64,000 nt of DNA from a virus. Positions 1 through 9,279 of the stretch are shown here, piece by piece. The notes beneath the pieces were generated by a model. That model worked only from the letters and a program-made list of their open reading frames with translations. It searched no databases and was not told the DNA's origin. Both the position numbers and the translations under genes were made by a program. Numbering within the stretch: position 1 is the stretch's first letter; each line of letters begins with the position of its first letter. Location: IMG/VR virus record IMGVR_UViG_3300046542_000335, positions 1 to 64,000 of that record. The stretch is one strand, 5' to 3'.

Positions 1-3000
1 CAGGGCGTTGAGTCCATGAACGAAGATGACGAACTGGTGAAGTCCAATACCAGCCTCGACATCAACGTCTTGAGTCAAGTGGCAGAGACACCTAAGGAAG
101 GTGAGGCTATCCGTAATAAAGCGGATGAACTGGCTGCCAAGGGTATCCTGTCCACGGCTGAGCACCGTCGTCTGTTCCGGGTGAGCGATTCCTTCAAGTC
201 GCTGACCAACCCGTACAACAGTAGTCAGTCGCTCGAAGAAGCGATGTCGATGACTGAAGCGGATGTGATCATTGAGCCGGATGTGTTGACTGACGATGCT
301 GTCGTGGTCGACAAGTCTTTGACCCTGAGTCGTGTTGACGCCATGGAGCGTCAGTACATCCAGAAGGTCATGAAGAAAGACATCCTGCGTGTGGTCATGT
401 CGATGCAGCGTGCGCCGGTGGCAATCACCGACTACCGCATCGAGGAAGAAAAGGACGCGATGAACGACCGTGAGATCCACACGGTGCGTTTCGTTCCTGC
501 GGTGGGGAAACCTTCCACAGTGAAGTTCTCGATCCCTCGTCTGCGTGATGATGGTACGTTCCTTTATAATGGCACCAGCTACCGCATGCGTAAGCAGCGC
601 TCTGACTTGCCATTCCGGAAGATCGGCCCAACCCGTGTTGCGCTGACCAGCTACTACGCCAAGGTCTTCGTGGATCGTTCCGCTCGTAAGCGTTTCGATT
701 ACTCGGCCTGGTTGCTGAACATCATCAAGAACAAGTGTCAGAACCCTGCGGACCCTGACATCAGCAATGCTGTCATCTCCAAGTGTGTGGATTACAAGAT
801 CCAGGTTCCAACGGTCTACACGACGATGGCCACTGAGATCTCGTACTTCGACATCGGACAGAACAAGTTCGGTTTCGATTACAAGCACCGCGTGGAGAAG
901 TTCGGGTTCACGGAATCGGATCTGAAGCTCGAGAAGAAAGGCTGGGTACTGGTTGGCCGTAACCGTAAGGGTGCGCTGATCATGGATCCTGATGAAGTCA
1001 TCTACCAGGTGACTGATGGTCAGGTGGGTGAAGACCTCGGCAAGCTTGAGTTCATGCTGGGTATCGAAGTTGATAAAGCTCCGATCACCATGGCTGAGGT
1101 GAAGATCTACTCGAAGTCGATTCCGATCGGTGTGGCATTGGCGTACATGATGGGCCTTGAAGGTCTGCTGTCGCTGCTGAAGTTGAAGCCTCGTCGTGTG
1201 GGTGCTGGTGAGCGTCTGCAATTGCGTCCGAATGAATACGCGGTTCGTTTCAAGAACGAGTCGTTGATCTTCGATCGTAATGACAAGGTTGCTTCGTTGA
1301 TCATGGGTGGCTTCAGTCTGTACCACGCCCACATCCGCGAGTACAACATCGGCCTGTTCGATGAGAAAGACGTTTACGCTGCTGTCCTGGAACGTGCTGG
1401 CATTGGCCGTCGTTACCTGAACGAGCTCGACATGATGAACACTCTGTTCATTGACCCTATTACAGAAGACATCCTGAAATGGATGAATGAGCCGACGACC
1501 TTCACTGGACTCTTGTTCCGTGCTGTGAGTCTGCTGACGGACGAATACGTCCCTTCCCGTCGTAAGGACAAGGACCAGCAGGTCGAATCGCTTGAGCGCG
1601 TGCGTGGTTACGAGCGTGTGGCTGGTAACATCTACGAAACCCTAAGTCGTTCGGTGCGTGCTTACAGCGCACGGGCCGCTACGGGTAACTCGTCGATTGT
1701 GGTGAACCCTAATGAGATCATGAACGAGATCATCAAGGACCCAACCACAGCGCCAGTGAACAACATCAACCCGATTCACCAACTGCGGGAACGTGAAGTA
1801 ATTACGTTTGGCGGTAAAGGTGGTCGGAGTCGTCGTGCCATGACGGCGAAGGCTCGTCTATTTACTGACGAAGACATGGGCTTCATCTCCGAAGGTTCTG
1901 TGGACTCCGGTGATGTGGGTATCATTACCTACCTCTCCCCTAACTCCAACATCACTTCGGTGCGTGGTACTGTTCGTTTGTTCGACAGGAAGCGCGATGG
2001 TGCAGCCAGCATCATGTCCACCGCAGCACTGTTGTCTCCAGCCGCGGATGGTGACGATCCTAAACGGGTCAACTTCATCACGGTACAACACGGTCACGGT
2101 ATCCAGGCAGTGGGTTATGAAACCCAAGGCATCCGTACCGGCATGGAGCGTGCACTGGTCGCTCGTATGGGTCCAGAGTTTGCTTCGACTGCTTCGGAAG
2201 ATGGCAAGGTCATTGAGCGCAGCGATACTCACATCGCTGTCGAGTACAAGGATAGCGTGGTACGTTACCCAATCGGTCTGGTTCACACCACCGCTGAAGG
2301 TTCCTACTACCCGAACCAACTCGTGTCTCAATTCCAGGAAGGGGATAAGGTCAAGAAGTTTGACGTGATCACCTACAACACTGGTTTCTTCAAGCCAAGC
2401 CCGTTCGATAAGAACCGGGTGGATTACATGGTCGGTTGCCTGGGCCGTATTGCATTACGCGAAGCCACGTACACCGTAGAGGACTCCTCGTCTCTGTCGG
2501 TAGCGTTCGCTGAGCGGATGGGTACGGTCGTGTCCAAGCCGAAATCGATCTCCATTAACTACGAGCAAAACATCAGTGGCTTGCTCAAGGTCGGGGATTC
2601 GGTCGATTTAGACACAATTCTATGCACTATTGAAGACGACCTCGTCGGCGATGAATCGCTGTTCGACGATGACACTCGTGAGACGCTACGCCGTTGGACA
2701 GACAAGTCCCCTCGCGCTGCGGTAGTTGGCACGATCGCCAAGATCGAAGTCTTCTATAACGGTGGCTACGAAGACATGTCGGAAAGCTTGCAGATTATTG
2801 TGAGTGAGTCCGAGAAACGTCGGCGTCGTGAATCGAAGCGTCTTGGCCACACCTACACAACCGGTGAGGTCGATCGCAATGTCCGTATCGACGGGTATAA
2901 CCTGGAGGAGCATCAGGCTCTTATCCGGATTTACATCAGCAACCCGGTTGGCATGGGTGTTGGTGACAAACTCGTTGTGGGCAACCAAGGTAAGTCGACG

Positions 3001-3183
3001 GTCGGGGAAATCCTGTTCGGCGATAACCGGACTGTTGAAGGCGAAGTGATTGACATGATCTTCGGATGCAAGTCTTTCATCGACCGGATCATTACCAGTC
3101 CGTTCATCATTGGTACCACCAACACGACCCTGCGTTATATCGGCGAACTGGCCTACGAGATGTATTTCGGGTCAGACGAGTAA
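1..3183 (+). CDS. Virion RNA polymerase beta subunit (5' end outside window)
   Basis: Beta-like subunit of a phage multisubunit RNA polymerase, probably the virion enzyme that is packaged and transcribes early genes. Seen: an N-terminal beta-like strand region (DDGTFLYNGTSYRM near residue 190); a fork-like segment (NNINPIHQLREREVITFGG near 575) that aligns with QNNPLSEITHKRR of bacterial beta; a segment near 695-718 matching the ANMQRQAVP...GTGME region; and GVGDKLVVGNQGK at 981-993, counting from the ATG at 16, matching GDKMAGRHGNKG. The second lysine motif is altered, and only about 60 residues follow it, so the beta C-terminal clamp is missing. The frame is open back to base 1 and the ATG at 16 has no Shine-Dalgarno, so the true start is probably upstream. 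Its place two genes before head genes and the protease matches my recollection of phiKZ gp178. Confidence 0.85.
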   Translation, partial: QGVESMNEDDELVKSNTSLDINVLSQVAETPKEGEAIRNKADELAAKGILSTAEHRRLFRVSDSFKSLTNPYNSSQSLEEAMSMTEADVIIEPDVLTDDAVVVDKSLTLSRVDAMERQYIQKVMKKDILRVVMSMQRAPVAITDYRIEEEKDAMNDREIHTVRFVPAVGKPSTVKFSIPRLRDDGTFLYNGTSYRMRKQRSDLPFRKIGPTRVALTSYYAKVFVDRSARKRFDYSAWLLNIIKNKCQNPADPDISNAVISKCVDYKIQVPTVYTTMATEISYFDIGQNKFGFDYKHRVEKFGFTESDLKLEKKGWVLVGRNRKGALIMDPDEVIYQVTDGQVGEDLGKLEFMLGIEVDKAPITMAEVKIYSKSIPIGVALAYMMGLEGLLSLLKLKPRRVGAGERLQLRPNEYAVRFKNESLIFDRNDKVASLIMGGFSLYHAHIREYNIGLFDEKDVYAAVLERAGIGRRYLNELDMMNTLFIDPITEDILKWMNEPTTFTGLLFRAVSLLTDEYVPSRRKDKDQQVESLERVRGYERVAGNIYETLSRSVRAYSARAATGNSSIVVNPNEIMNEIIKDPTTAPVNNINPIHQLREREVITFGGKGGRSRRAMTAKARLFTDEDMGFISEGSVDSGDVGIITYLSPNSNITSVRGTVRLFDRKRDGAASIMSTAALLSPAADGDDPKRVNFITVQHGHGIQAVGYETQGIRTGMERALVARMGPEFASTASEDGKVIERSDTHIAVEYKDSVVRYPIGLVHTTAEGSYYPNQLVSQFQEGDKVKKFDVITYNTGFFKPSPFDKNRVDYMVGCLGRIALREATYTVEDSSSLSVAFAERMGTVVSKPKSISINYEQNISGLLKVGDSVDLDTILCTIEDDLVGDESLFDDDTRETLRRWTDKSPRAAVVGTIAKIEVFYNGGYEDMSESLQIIVSESEKRRRRESKRLGHTYTTGEVDRNVRIDGYNLEEHQALIRIYISNPVGMGVGDKLVVGNQGKSTVGEILFGDNRTVEGEVIDMIFGCKSFIDRIITSPFIIGTTNTTLRYIGELAYEMYFGSDE

Positions 3184-3190
3184 CGTAACC

Positions 3191-3216
3191 CCTCCAGCTC
3201 CTTGCGGGGCTGGAGG
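3191..3216 (+). terminator. Hairpin after vRNAP beta gene
   Basis: CCTCCAGC pairs with GCTGGAGG around a 10-nt loop. There is no T-run, so it may attenuate transcription or process or stabilise the mRNA rather than terminate it. Confidence 0.35.
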
Positions 3217-3238
3217 TATGTTCATTTACGAGGTAAGT

Positions 3239-3430
3239 ATGTCTCCGAACGAAGCAAAGAATTTGCCGGTATTTGCGAACTCCATTCAACTGATCAGCGA
3301 CATCGCGCTGGAAGTTATTGGTAACGACATTGCCGCCGAAGTTGACGGGGTGAAGATCACTCAGTCGTCCGTCAAACTCCTGTCGGCTGCCAGCCTGACC
3401 AAAGCAATCATGGAGAAGGGCAATGCTTGA
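3239..3430 (+). CDS. Small conserved-position protein, 63 aa
   Basis: Function not recognised. The start at 3239 has GAGG five bases upstream; an in-frame ATG at 3218 lies too close to its GGAGG to be used. The product (MSPNEAKNLPVFANS...) is predicted helical with no membrane segment or cysteine motif. It overlaps the next gene by 8 bases, suggesting coupled translation with the structural gene that follows. Sitting between vRNAP beta and head genes suggests late expression, but this is inference. Confidence 0.65.
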   Translation: MSPNEAKNLPVFANSIQLISDIALEVIGNDIAAEVDGVKITQSSVKLLSAASLTKAIMEKGNA

Positions 3431-4817
3431 CACTCAATCTGCAAAGACGGCGATTGACCTGACCCTGGAAACTTCTGCCAAAGGGATCATGCTCGCTGCC
3501 GTGCCTGATACCCCACTGGGTTTGCTGTGCCGTCAGACTCCACTGGAACTGACCGACCGTACTTCGGACACTCTCTCGGCTGCTGCTGAAGAGATGGTCT
3601 CGATGACCCGCGGTGAAGAACACGCTGGCGTTCTGGGTGGCGTGGTCAGCATGGCTGCCGAATCCGTGCGTCGTACGCTGGACCTGGCTCGCAACACCAC
3701 CATGCCGCACATCCGTCGCGTCGTGGCACTGTTCGAAGAATACGTAGCGGCTGAAGCCCAAGCGCGTTCTCCGTACAACGTTCTGCCGACCTATCTGCCT
3801 GAAGCCTTCTCGACCGACACCGCCGAACGTCTGTTGAGTGGCTACAACCAGATCCTGCCACAGTCGGTTGATGGCAACCCGTTCTTCGGCAAGTTCTCGC
3901 CGGACGAAATCCGTGAGCTGGTGCGTGTCACCAACGACGGCGAGTTCAACGAACTGATCGATGAACTGCTGATGGCAAACAACGGCCAGGTCCTGGGCGA
4001 AGTCACTGCTGCCCTCGAAGGTCTGTTGAACGTCAAGCGTATCTCGCCTGACGCAGCTCTGCCTCTGCTGATCGTTCTCAAGAACATCGAAGTACCGAAA
4101 GAGGGTGTCTCGACCAACCTCGCCAAGTACAACGCTGATCGTGAGATCTTCGCGGCTAACGTCGGCAAGATCGCTGCTACTCAAGTGGGGCGCGTGACTC
4201 AGTCGGCTCTGACCTCCGCCCTGTACCCAGTGACTGGCGATGACGTAGCGACCAACATCCGTGTAAACGGTGAAGTCTACGCCAAGCTGCTGTCCCGCGG
4301 TCTGTCGGCTGAAGCAGTTATCGGTAACGAGCTGCTGGGTCGTAAGTACCGCGGCGAACTGATGGTGTCGGAAGAAGCCCTCAAAGACATGATGGCTGCG
4401 TACAACCGCGACAAGAACATCCGTCAGCAAGCCCACGAAGTGCGCAAGCAACAGGTCATCCGTAAGGGTGTTCTGGAGTCCCTGCGCTCTGACCACGCCT
4501 ACGTCACTGGCGATGGCAATGGCATGCAAGTGGCTGGCGATGATGCCGGTCGTTCCTGGATCCGCCTGCGTGAATTCGTGGACGGCATCTACAGCGGTTA
4601 CGGTCAGAATGCTGAACCGGCTATCATCATCGCGGCGACTGTCTGCGCTGTGTGGTACGGTCACACTGACGTTGGTCGTGTGATCAACGCCATGATGGCT
4701 GTCGAGAAGGCGAACCCTAACCTCGAACCGCGTGAAGTAGCTACCCTGGCTACCCTGCGCTACATCGCCGACTGGGTTGCCAGTCAAATCGTTGTTGTCC
4801 CTAACATCGACGAATAA
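3423..4817 (+). CDS. Virion structural protein, phiKZ gp177-like by position, 464 aa
   Basis: A largely helical, soluble protein with Ala-rich stretches and no enzyme motif that I recognise. RBS GGAGAAGGG lies just upstream of ATG 3423. It lies between vRNAP beta and the prohead protease, an order that matches phiKZ gp178-gp177-gp176-gp175 as I recall it, so a role in the virion head is likely. The assignment rests on gene order and length, not on a motif. A 459-aa antisense frame across this gene is a coding-bias shadow. Confidence 0.6.
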   Translation: MLDTQSAKTAIDLTLETSAKGIMLAAVPDTPLGLLCRQTPLELTDRTSDTLSAAAEEMVSMTRGEEHAGVLGGVVSMAAESVRRTLDLARNTTMPHIRRVVALFEEYVAAEAQARSPYNVLPTYLPEAFSTDTAERLLSGYNQILPQSVDGNPFFGKFSPDEIRELVRVTNDGEFNELIDELLMANNGQVLGEVTAALEGLLNVKRISPDAALPLLIVLKNIEVPKEGVSTNLAKYNADREIFAANVGKIAATQVGRVTQSALTSALYPVTGDDVATNIRVNGEVYAKLLSRGLSAEAVIGNELLGRKYRGELMVSEEALKDMMAAYNRDKNIRQQAHEVRKQQVIRKGVLESLRSDHAYVTGDGNGMQVAGDDAGRSWIRLREFVDGIYSGYGQNAEPAIIIAATVCAVWYGHTDVGRVINAMMAVEKANPNLEPREVATLATLRYIADWVASQIVVVPNIDE

Positions 4818-4829
4818 AGGTAGGTCCTG

Positions 4830-5552
4830 ATGCAGTCTAAGGAATTTACACGTTCCAAGGCTCGCGTTGATAGCGCTCTAAAGAAGGTGGGTACCAAACT
4901 CATTGCTCAGGAGCCGCTTCGGATTCATATCCCGGAACGGTTCTCTGAGCGTGGTTTGGCTGAGATCGAGGATGTCTCGTACATCCTCGGCTTCATGGCC
5001 ATCATCACGGAGGATAACTACTACGCATCGTCGACCCTGACCGCTATGATCCGGACAGAACCGGACCGTATTGGTAAGGTCGTGGTTGATGATGTGGCGT
5101 ATATCGAGCTTTTCTACGAGAAAGGTTCGGCTGTTATCGCGAGTACCGATGTGGTGGTGAACGACAACCTCCCTCACCGCATCTACACCGAAATGTTGGG
5201 TAAAGGTCGTATCCCTTGGTATTACGGGTACGAAGATATCCCCAAAATGTTTGTCGACACCAAGAAGTATAACGGTGTGACAATCGGTGCTGACTTTGCT
5301 GTCTGGGAGTATATCTCAGCGGCGCTCTGCCGGGATCCTGATGATCCGTCGAAGTACTTCCGGCAAAGGCCCAATGCAAAGAAGGATACCGAGACCCTCA
5401 CCCCGCTATACATTCCACTTCGGAACGTGAGTGTCGGCGCTACCAACGTCACAGCCAAATTAGGCGGCTCGTATACAAACGATGGTATCACTGCTGCTCT
5501 GGTGAACCCGTCGGATCGACCTGAGAAAATTGAGACGTTGCTTCGTCAATAA
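4830..5552 (+). CDS. Conserved protein upstream of prohead protease, 240 aa
   Basis: Unknown function. ATG 4830 follows AGGTAGGT. The sequence is mixed alpha/beta and rich in aromatic residues in the middle (DNYYASS, IPWYYGYEDIP), with no transmembrane segment. It ends 11 bases before the protease gene. By order it corresponds to phiKZ gp176, which I recall only as a conserved, probably virion-associated protein. Confidence 0.55.
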   Translation: MQSKEFTRSKARVDSALKKVGTKLIAQEPLRIHIPERFSERGLAEIEDVSYILGFMAIITEDNYYASSTLTAMIRTEPDRIGKVVVDDVAYIELFYEKGSAVIASTDVVVNDNLPHRIYTEMLGKGRIPWYYGYEDIPKMFVDTKKYNGVTIGADFAVWEYISAALCRDPDDPSKYFRQRPNAKKDTETLTPLYIPLRNVSVGATNVTAKLGGSYTNDGITAALVNPSDRPEKIETLLRQ

Positions 5553-5563
5553 GGACAACAGCA

Positions 5564-6352
5564 ATGGCTGCCATCGCGACAAATCAGGTTACCAGCTACA
5601 GCAACATTGCTTTGGCGGGTAGCGGCAAGAAAGGTATCCTCAAGAAACTGGATAACGACTACTGCGAAATCATCCTGGGCGCCTTCGGTGCCTTTGGTAA
5701 CGGCGGCTGGTTGTACGACACGGCTACGGCCATGCGGTACATCGAGAACAACCCTGACTTCATCAAGATGATGCAGACCGGGCGTTGCCGGAGCGAGTGG
5801 GGTCACCCACGTCGTACTCCAGGGATGACTGATCAGGAGTGGTTCATCCGGATCAACGAGATCATGGAAAGCAACACCAGCTCTCACATCCGTCGCATCA
5901 GTACGTCCATGGACACTGTGATAGATGAAAAGGGTCGTAAGGTCGTTGCGATCATCGGGGAAGTCCGCGCCTCGGGTCCTAAAGCCGACGAGTTCCGTCG
6001 CCAACTGGAAAACCCGTACGAAGACGTGAACTACTCCATTCGTTGCTTTGCAGCGAAGAACTTCGCCAACATGCGAAAACACATCAACCGGATCATCACC
6101 TGGGACAACGTGTTCGAGCCTGGTATCGGTGTGGCGACCAAGTACAACACACCGAGTATGGAATCCAAATCCGACGTCTGCCGGATGCTGGATTACGCCG
6201 AATTCAACATCGATCGTCTACGCCATGGTATGTCCGAGAGCGTAAACGAGGATAGTTTCGAATCGGTGGCCCCGTTTGTCCAGATTCTGGACAGCTTAGC
6301 TTATGTAGAAAACCCCTCCATTATCGCCGTGCCGAAGAGCTTCGGTTGGTAA
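5564..6352 (+). CDS. Prohead (morphogenetic) protease, phiKZ gp175 / T4 gp21-like
   Basis: Serine protease that cleaves head and inner-body precursors during capsid maturation. Seen: WGHPRR with the candidate catalytic His at 81, followed about 75 residues later by NYSIRCFA with the candidate nucleophile Ser at 158. This His-then-Ser spacing and the YSIR context are typical of herpesvirus-fold prohead proteases such as T4 gp21 and phiKZ gp175. Length 262 aa fits the family. RBS AAGGAC precedes ATG 5564. The next gene encodes an Ala-rich inner-head candidate with matching S/A-x-E cleavage sites. The N-terminus (to about 30) may be a removable propeptide. Confidence 0.82.
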   Translation: MAAIATNQVTSYSNIALAGSGKKGILKKLDNDYCEIILGAFGAFGNGGWLYDTATAMRYIENNPDFIKMMQTGRCRSEWGHPRRTPGMTDQEWFIRINEIMESNTSSHIRRISTSMDTVIDEKGRKVVAIIGEVRASGPKADEFRRQLENPYEDVNYSIRCFAAKNFANMRKHINRIITWDNVFEPGIGVATKYNTPSMESKSDVCRMLDYAEFNIDRLRHGMSESVNEDSFESVAPFVQILDSLAYVENPSIIAVPKSFGW

Positions 6353-6381
6353 ACACTTCACAATTGAATGGATGATACCCC

Positions 6382-7743
6382 ATGTCTGATTTGAACTCCC
6401 TCCTGCGCGACTACGCCATCGAGTCCGGCGAACTGGTTGTACCGGAAGTTATCAGCTCCGGCGACGCACTGGCCGAAGTCATGAACGACGAGCTGGAAAT
6501 CGCTCGCGAGCCTGGCCTGGCTGAAAAGCTGGAACACGCTGACAAAGCCGAAGCCATTGCTGAACAACTCGACGTGCTGGCCGACCGTGCTGAAGAACAA
6601 GCCGCGATGGACCAAACCGAAGTCAGCGCCGCTGTTGCCCAGGTTTCCGCCGAATCCATGCACCGCGAATTCGCCACCATCATGGCGTCCAACGGTCTGG
6701 AACTGAAAGCCGCCTCTTTCGAATCCGCCGCTGATCCACAAGCCCAACTGGCTGGCCTGGGTAAAGATGCCCGCGCAACTGCTGCCGTGGTTCGTAACTT
6801 CGCCAACGACGTGCGTGACATCTCCACCGAAGGCGCTGTAATGCAGTTCCTGCGTCAGGACAAAGCCCGTCTGACCAAAGCACACGGTGCTCTGACTGCC
6901 GCTGGTACCGAGCTGGCCGCCAAGAAAGGTGAGCTGAGCAAAGAAGCCGTTGCCCTGACCCATGACGGTCTGAAGCGTTTCCTGACCGTGAACGGCGCTC
7001 AGGTGACCAACGCCAAGCAGGCTGTCGAACACGACATCCAGTGGCTGAAGAAAGCTGAAGCTGCGGTCAACAAAGCTGCTGCCGAAATCGGTGCCGCTCT
7101 GGCTTCCGCTCACGGCGAAGGCGATCACAGCGCCGCTGTCACCAAGCTGAACGCTATCGCCGCTGGCGCTGCTGCTGGCCTGGAAGCCCACCTGCTGGGT
7201 AACCACGAAATCACCGGCGGTAAGCGCAGTGGTGGTGAGAAGGGTTCGGCTAGCGCTGCGGTGGTTTCCTACATCGTCCAATCGTTCAAACAGGCTCCTG
7301 CCTCGTTTGCCCTGGTCATCGGTGGCGCTGCCGTAGGTGCCGCAGTCGGCGCCGTTGCTGGCGGTGGCGCTGGTGCGTTGGTTGGTGCAGCTGCCGGTTA
7401 CGGCGCTGGTGTTGGTGCTGCTGGTAAGAACCTGGTCAACAAAACGGCTGGCGACTACAAGAAGAAGATGGAACACACCGACCAGAAGTCGTGTGCTGGT
7501 GCCAACGACCTTCAGGCCATCGTGAAAGATATCCTGAGCCTGTCCAGCGCTACCAACTTCTCGATGGACGAGAAAGTGGAAAACGCTGGCGAGAAACTGG
7601 AAGGTGCTTCTGCCGATGCGAAAGCTGCTGGCAAGAAAGCTCTGTCCACCGTTTCGAAGCTGGCTGACACCGTGTACGAGCACGCTGTCTACCTGACCGT
7701 GAAATCGGCTCAGCTGGTTAGCGCTGCTGCAAAATCGGCCTAA
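6382..7743 (+). CDS. Ala-rich inner-head protein candidate, 453 aa
   Basis: Probably a packaged internal head (inner body) protein. Residues 1-110 are acidic and helical and look like a propeptide or scaffold. Possible protease sites of the A/S/G-x-E type include VSAE and the end of LELKAASFE (about residue 115). The middle is helical and Ala/Lys/Glu-rich. A Gly/Ala-rich hydrophobic stretch (about 310-355, GGAAVGAAVGAVAGGGAG) looks like a glycine zipper that could insert in a membrane. The very regular codon use suggests high expression. It directly follows the prohead protease, and a strong terminator follows it. Role inferred from context and composition. Confidence 0.55.
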   Translation: MSDLNSLLRDYAIESGELVVPEVISSGDALAEVMNDELEIAREPGLAEKLEHADKAEAIAEQLDVLADRAEEQAAMDQTEVSAAVAQVSAESMHREFATIMASNGLELKAASFESAADPQAQLAGLGKDARATAAVVRNFANDVRDISTEGAVMQFLRQDKARLTKAHGALTAAGTELAAKKGELSKEAVALTHDGLKRFLTVNGAQVTNAKQAVEHDIQWLKKAEAAVNKAAAEIGAALASAHGEGDHSAAVTKLNAIAAGAAAGLEAHLLGNHEITGGKRSGGEKGSASAAVVSYIVQSFKQAPASFALVIGGAAVGAAVGAVAGGGAGALVGAAAGYGAGVGAAGKNLVNKTAGDYKKKMEHTDQKSCAGANDLQAIVKDILSLSSATNFSMDEKVENAGEKLEGASADAKAAGKKALSTVSKLADTVYEHAVYLTVKSAQLVSAAAKSA

Positions 7744-7758
7744 GGCCTAGCGTCACAG

Positions 7759-7792
7759 GACATCACCCGGTTTGCGCCGGGTGATGTCTTTA
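7759..7792 (+). terminator. Rho-independent terminator
   Basis: A perfect 12-bp stem (GACATCACCCGG with CCGGGTGATGTC), 6-nt loop, then TTTAT. It closes the head-gene unit that ends with the inner-head gene. Confidence 0.8.
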
Positions 7793-7815
7793 TGCTGTCA
7801 ACGGAATCTTGGTTA

Positions 7816-7831
7816 TACATTACCGGCATGA
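7816..7831 (+). promoter_or_regulatory. Candidate early (vRNAP) promoter
   Basis: TACATTAC-CGGCA-TGA, 45 bases before the start of the following gene and just after a terminator. One of eight intergenic copies of TACATTAY-N5-TGA in this window; it resembles the TATATTAC core I recall for phiKZ early promoters. Confidence 0.6.
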
Positions 7832-7860
7832 GTCACCCCACCCATAGTTGGAGATGCGAA

Positions 7861-8325
7861 ATGTCGCAAGCAAAGAACTTCTATCCAATCGTCAATATCT
7901 TCAAAGCCCTTAGCGTGTTCGCTGAGCTGAAAGATCTCGGGATGCAAGGCAACGGTAAGCTCGAGACCGATCTCACCTTCCAGGCAGTCCCAGGGACCAC
8001 CGTGTACCACTTGAATGCCGATACGCAGAATGGCGTGAGTGGTTATCGCGTTCTGCTGAACGATCGTCCTCTGGAGCAAACTCCTGACACGGCGACTTCG
8101 GCTGAATCGATCATGAACCACATGGTCAATGAATACGAAGAAGCTCACAAAGGTAAGTTGCCTTTCGTGATGATGGTCAAGGATGCGAATGACGAGGTGC
8201 GACTCTTCCTCGACGGGTCTATCAGGATCAAGTCTGAGCGTGGTGAACAACTGGCTGAGATGGTTGATCGTCATCCGGACATGGTAACCCAGGCTCTTGA
8301 GAATATCCTGACCTCGGTCGTCTAA
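7861..8325 (+). CDS. Single-domain paralogue of the next gene, 154 aa
   Basis: Function unknown. Start chosen at ATG 7861 with GGAG 8 bases upstream; an in-frame ATG at 7792 lies inside the terminator. The product has an N-terminal helix (NFYPIVNIFKALSVFAEL), a beta-rich core, then a segment VKDANDEVRLFLDGSIRI that aligns with VKDGQNEIRLFSNGTITI in the next gene. It therefore represents one copy of a domain that occurs twice downstream. A candidate early promoter lies just upstream, so it is probably expressed early and may act on the host. Confidence 0.65.
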   Translation: MSQAKNFYPIVNIFKALSVFAELKDLGMQGNGKLETDLTFQAVPGTTVYHLNADTQNGVSGYRVLLNDRPLEQTPDTATSAESIMNHMVNEYEEAHKGKLPFVMMVKDANDEVRLFLDGSIRIKSERGEQLAEMVDRHPDMVTQALENILTSVV

Positions 8326-8330
8326 ACGTT

Positions 8331-8350
8331 TTATGTAAAATTTTACATAA
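8331..8350. promoter_or_regulatory. Perfect 20-bp palindrome, possible operator
   Basis: TTATGTAAAATTTTACATAA is a perfect inverted repeat in the gap between the two paralogous genes. It contains TGTAA-N4-TTACA, which recurs in several other intergenic regions. It could bind a dimeric regulator or be an AT-rich upstream promoter element. Confidence 0.5.
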
Positions 8351-8447
8351 CGTCGTAATCTCTTGACTTACCCCGCTTCTAGCGTTAGCTCCTGTGCCAC
8401 GAGCGCAGGAGCGTTCACTCTATATTCCTAGTCCGATGGAGGACAAC

Positions 8448-9269
8448 ATGGCACAAGCATTCACTATCAACAACTGGTTCCCTATCCTGGCTCTTCAAGG
8501 CTACGAGACCGCAATAGCGGCTATCCAGCAGAAAGGTGCTGAGATCTCCGAAGAAGGTGGAGTCGTTACCTTCAAGACGCGGGCAGGTGTCTACGTCATC
8601 ACTCCGTTTGCAAACGACGGACATATGGGCGTGAACCTCACCCTCAATGGTGAGGAGGTCATGAACATGCCGATCCCTCGCATCCTCTATGCTGAAGAGC
8701 GCATCGAGAACATCCTCGCCCTGGAAGAGATTTACGGTGAGCGGGCCGACCGTCTACGTGAAGCGCAGCCTGAAGGCTACAGCAACTTCTATCAGCAGTA
8801 CGATCCACTGACCTGGCTGGAAACCGCTGCCAAGATTCGTGAGTTCGGCGATATCGAGGCGGGCGAGACACTCACCATCCAAACCGCTGGCGACGGTAGC
8901 GATGTCGGTGTCTACACCCTCACCAAAGTCGTCACGGACGATAAGGCTGGTATCAACGTCACGCTAGACGGTGCACCCAAGTTCAACTACCCGCAACCGA
9001 TACTGCGTACGGCTGAGCAGATCGTTTCGGCTATCCTGAACCTGCGACGGAAGTTTGCTTTCGGCAATCAGTTCCAACACAACCCTGAAAACGCCAAGCC
9101 GCTGGTGGCTACCGTGAAAGATGGGCAGAATGAAATCCGACTGTTCAGCAACGGTACTATCACCATCACCGGTCCTGGTGTGATGAAGATCGTCACGATG
9201 GCAGATGCTGATGCAAGCAAAGCCAACGAGTTGATGGAACAGATCCTCGATCTGACCCTGAAGCACTAA
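8448..9269 (+). CDS. Two-domain internally duplicated protein, 273 aa
   Basis: Unknown function. ATG 8448 is preceded by a good GGAGG, which excludes the longer frame from 8394. The protein contains two similar modules (about residues 5-115 and 118-270). Each has a start like WFPILAL/PLTWLE, a beta hairpin (VYVITPF...VNLTLNGEE and VYTLTKV...INVTLDGAP), a P-x-I/L segment and a helix (AEERIENIL and AEQIVSAIL). Only the second module has the VKDGQNEIRLFSNG tail that is shared with the preceding single-domain gene. The two genes arose by duplication. A strong terminator follows. Confidence 0.7.
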   Translation: MAQAFTINNWFPILALQGYETAIAAIQQKGAEISEEGGVVTFKTRAGVYVITPFANDGHMGVNLTLNGEEVMNMPIPRILYAEERIENILALEEIYGERADRLREAQPEGYSNFYQQYDPLTWLETAAKIREFGDIEAGETLTIQTAGDGSDVGVYTLTKVVTDDKAGINVTLDGAPKFNYPQPILRTAEQIVSAILNLRRKFAFGNQFQHNPENAKPLVATVKDGQNEIRLFSNGTITITGPGVMKIVTMADADASKANELMEQILDLTLKH

Positions 9270-9279
9270 GCGACATAAG

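Noticed and set aside
3408-4787. A 459-codon antisense frame
   Set aside because: Mirrors the 464-aa head gene; same bias shadow as other long antisense frames (17036-18775, 30739-32073, 36427-38229, 40828-42840, 45586-46962, 55133-57274).
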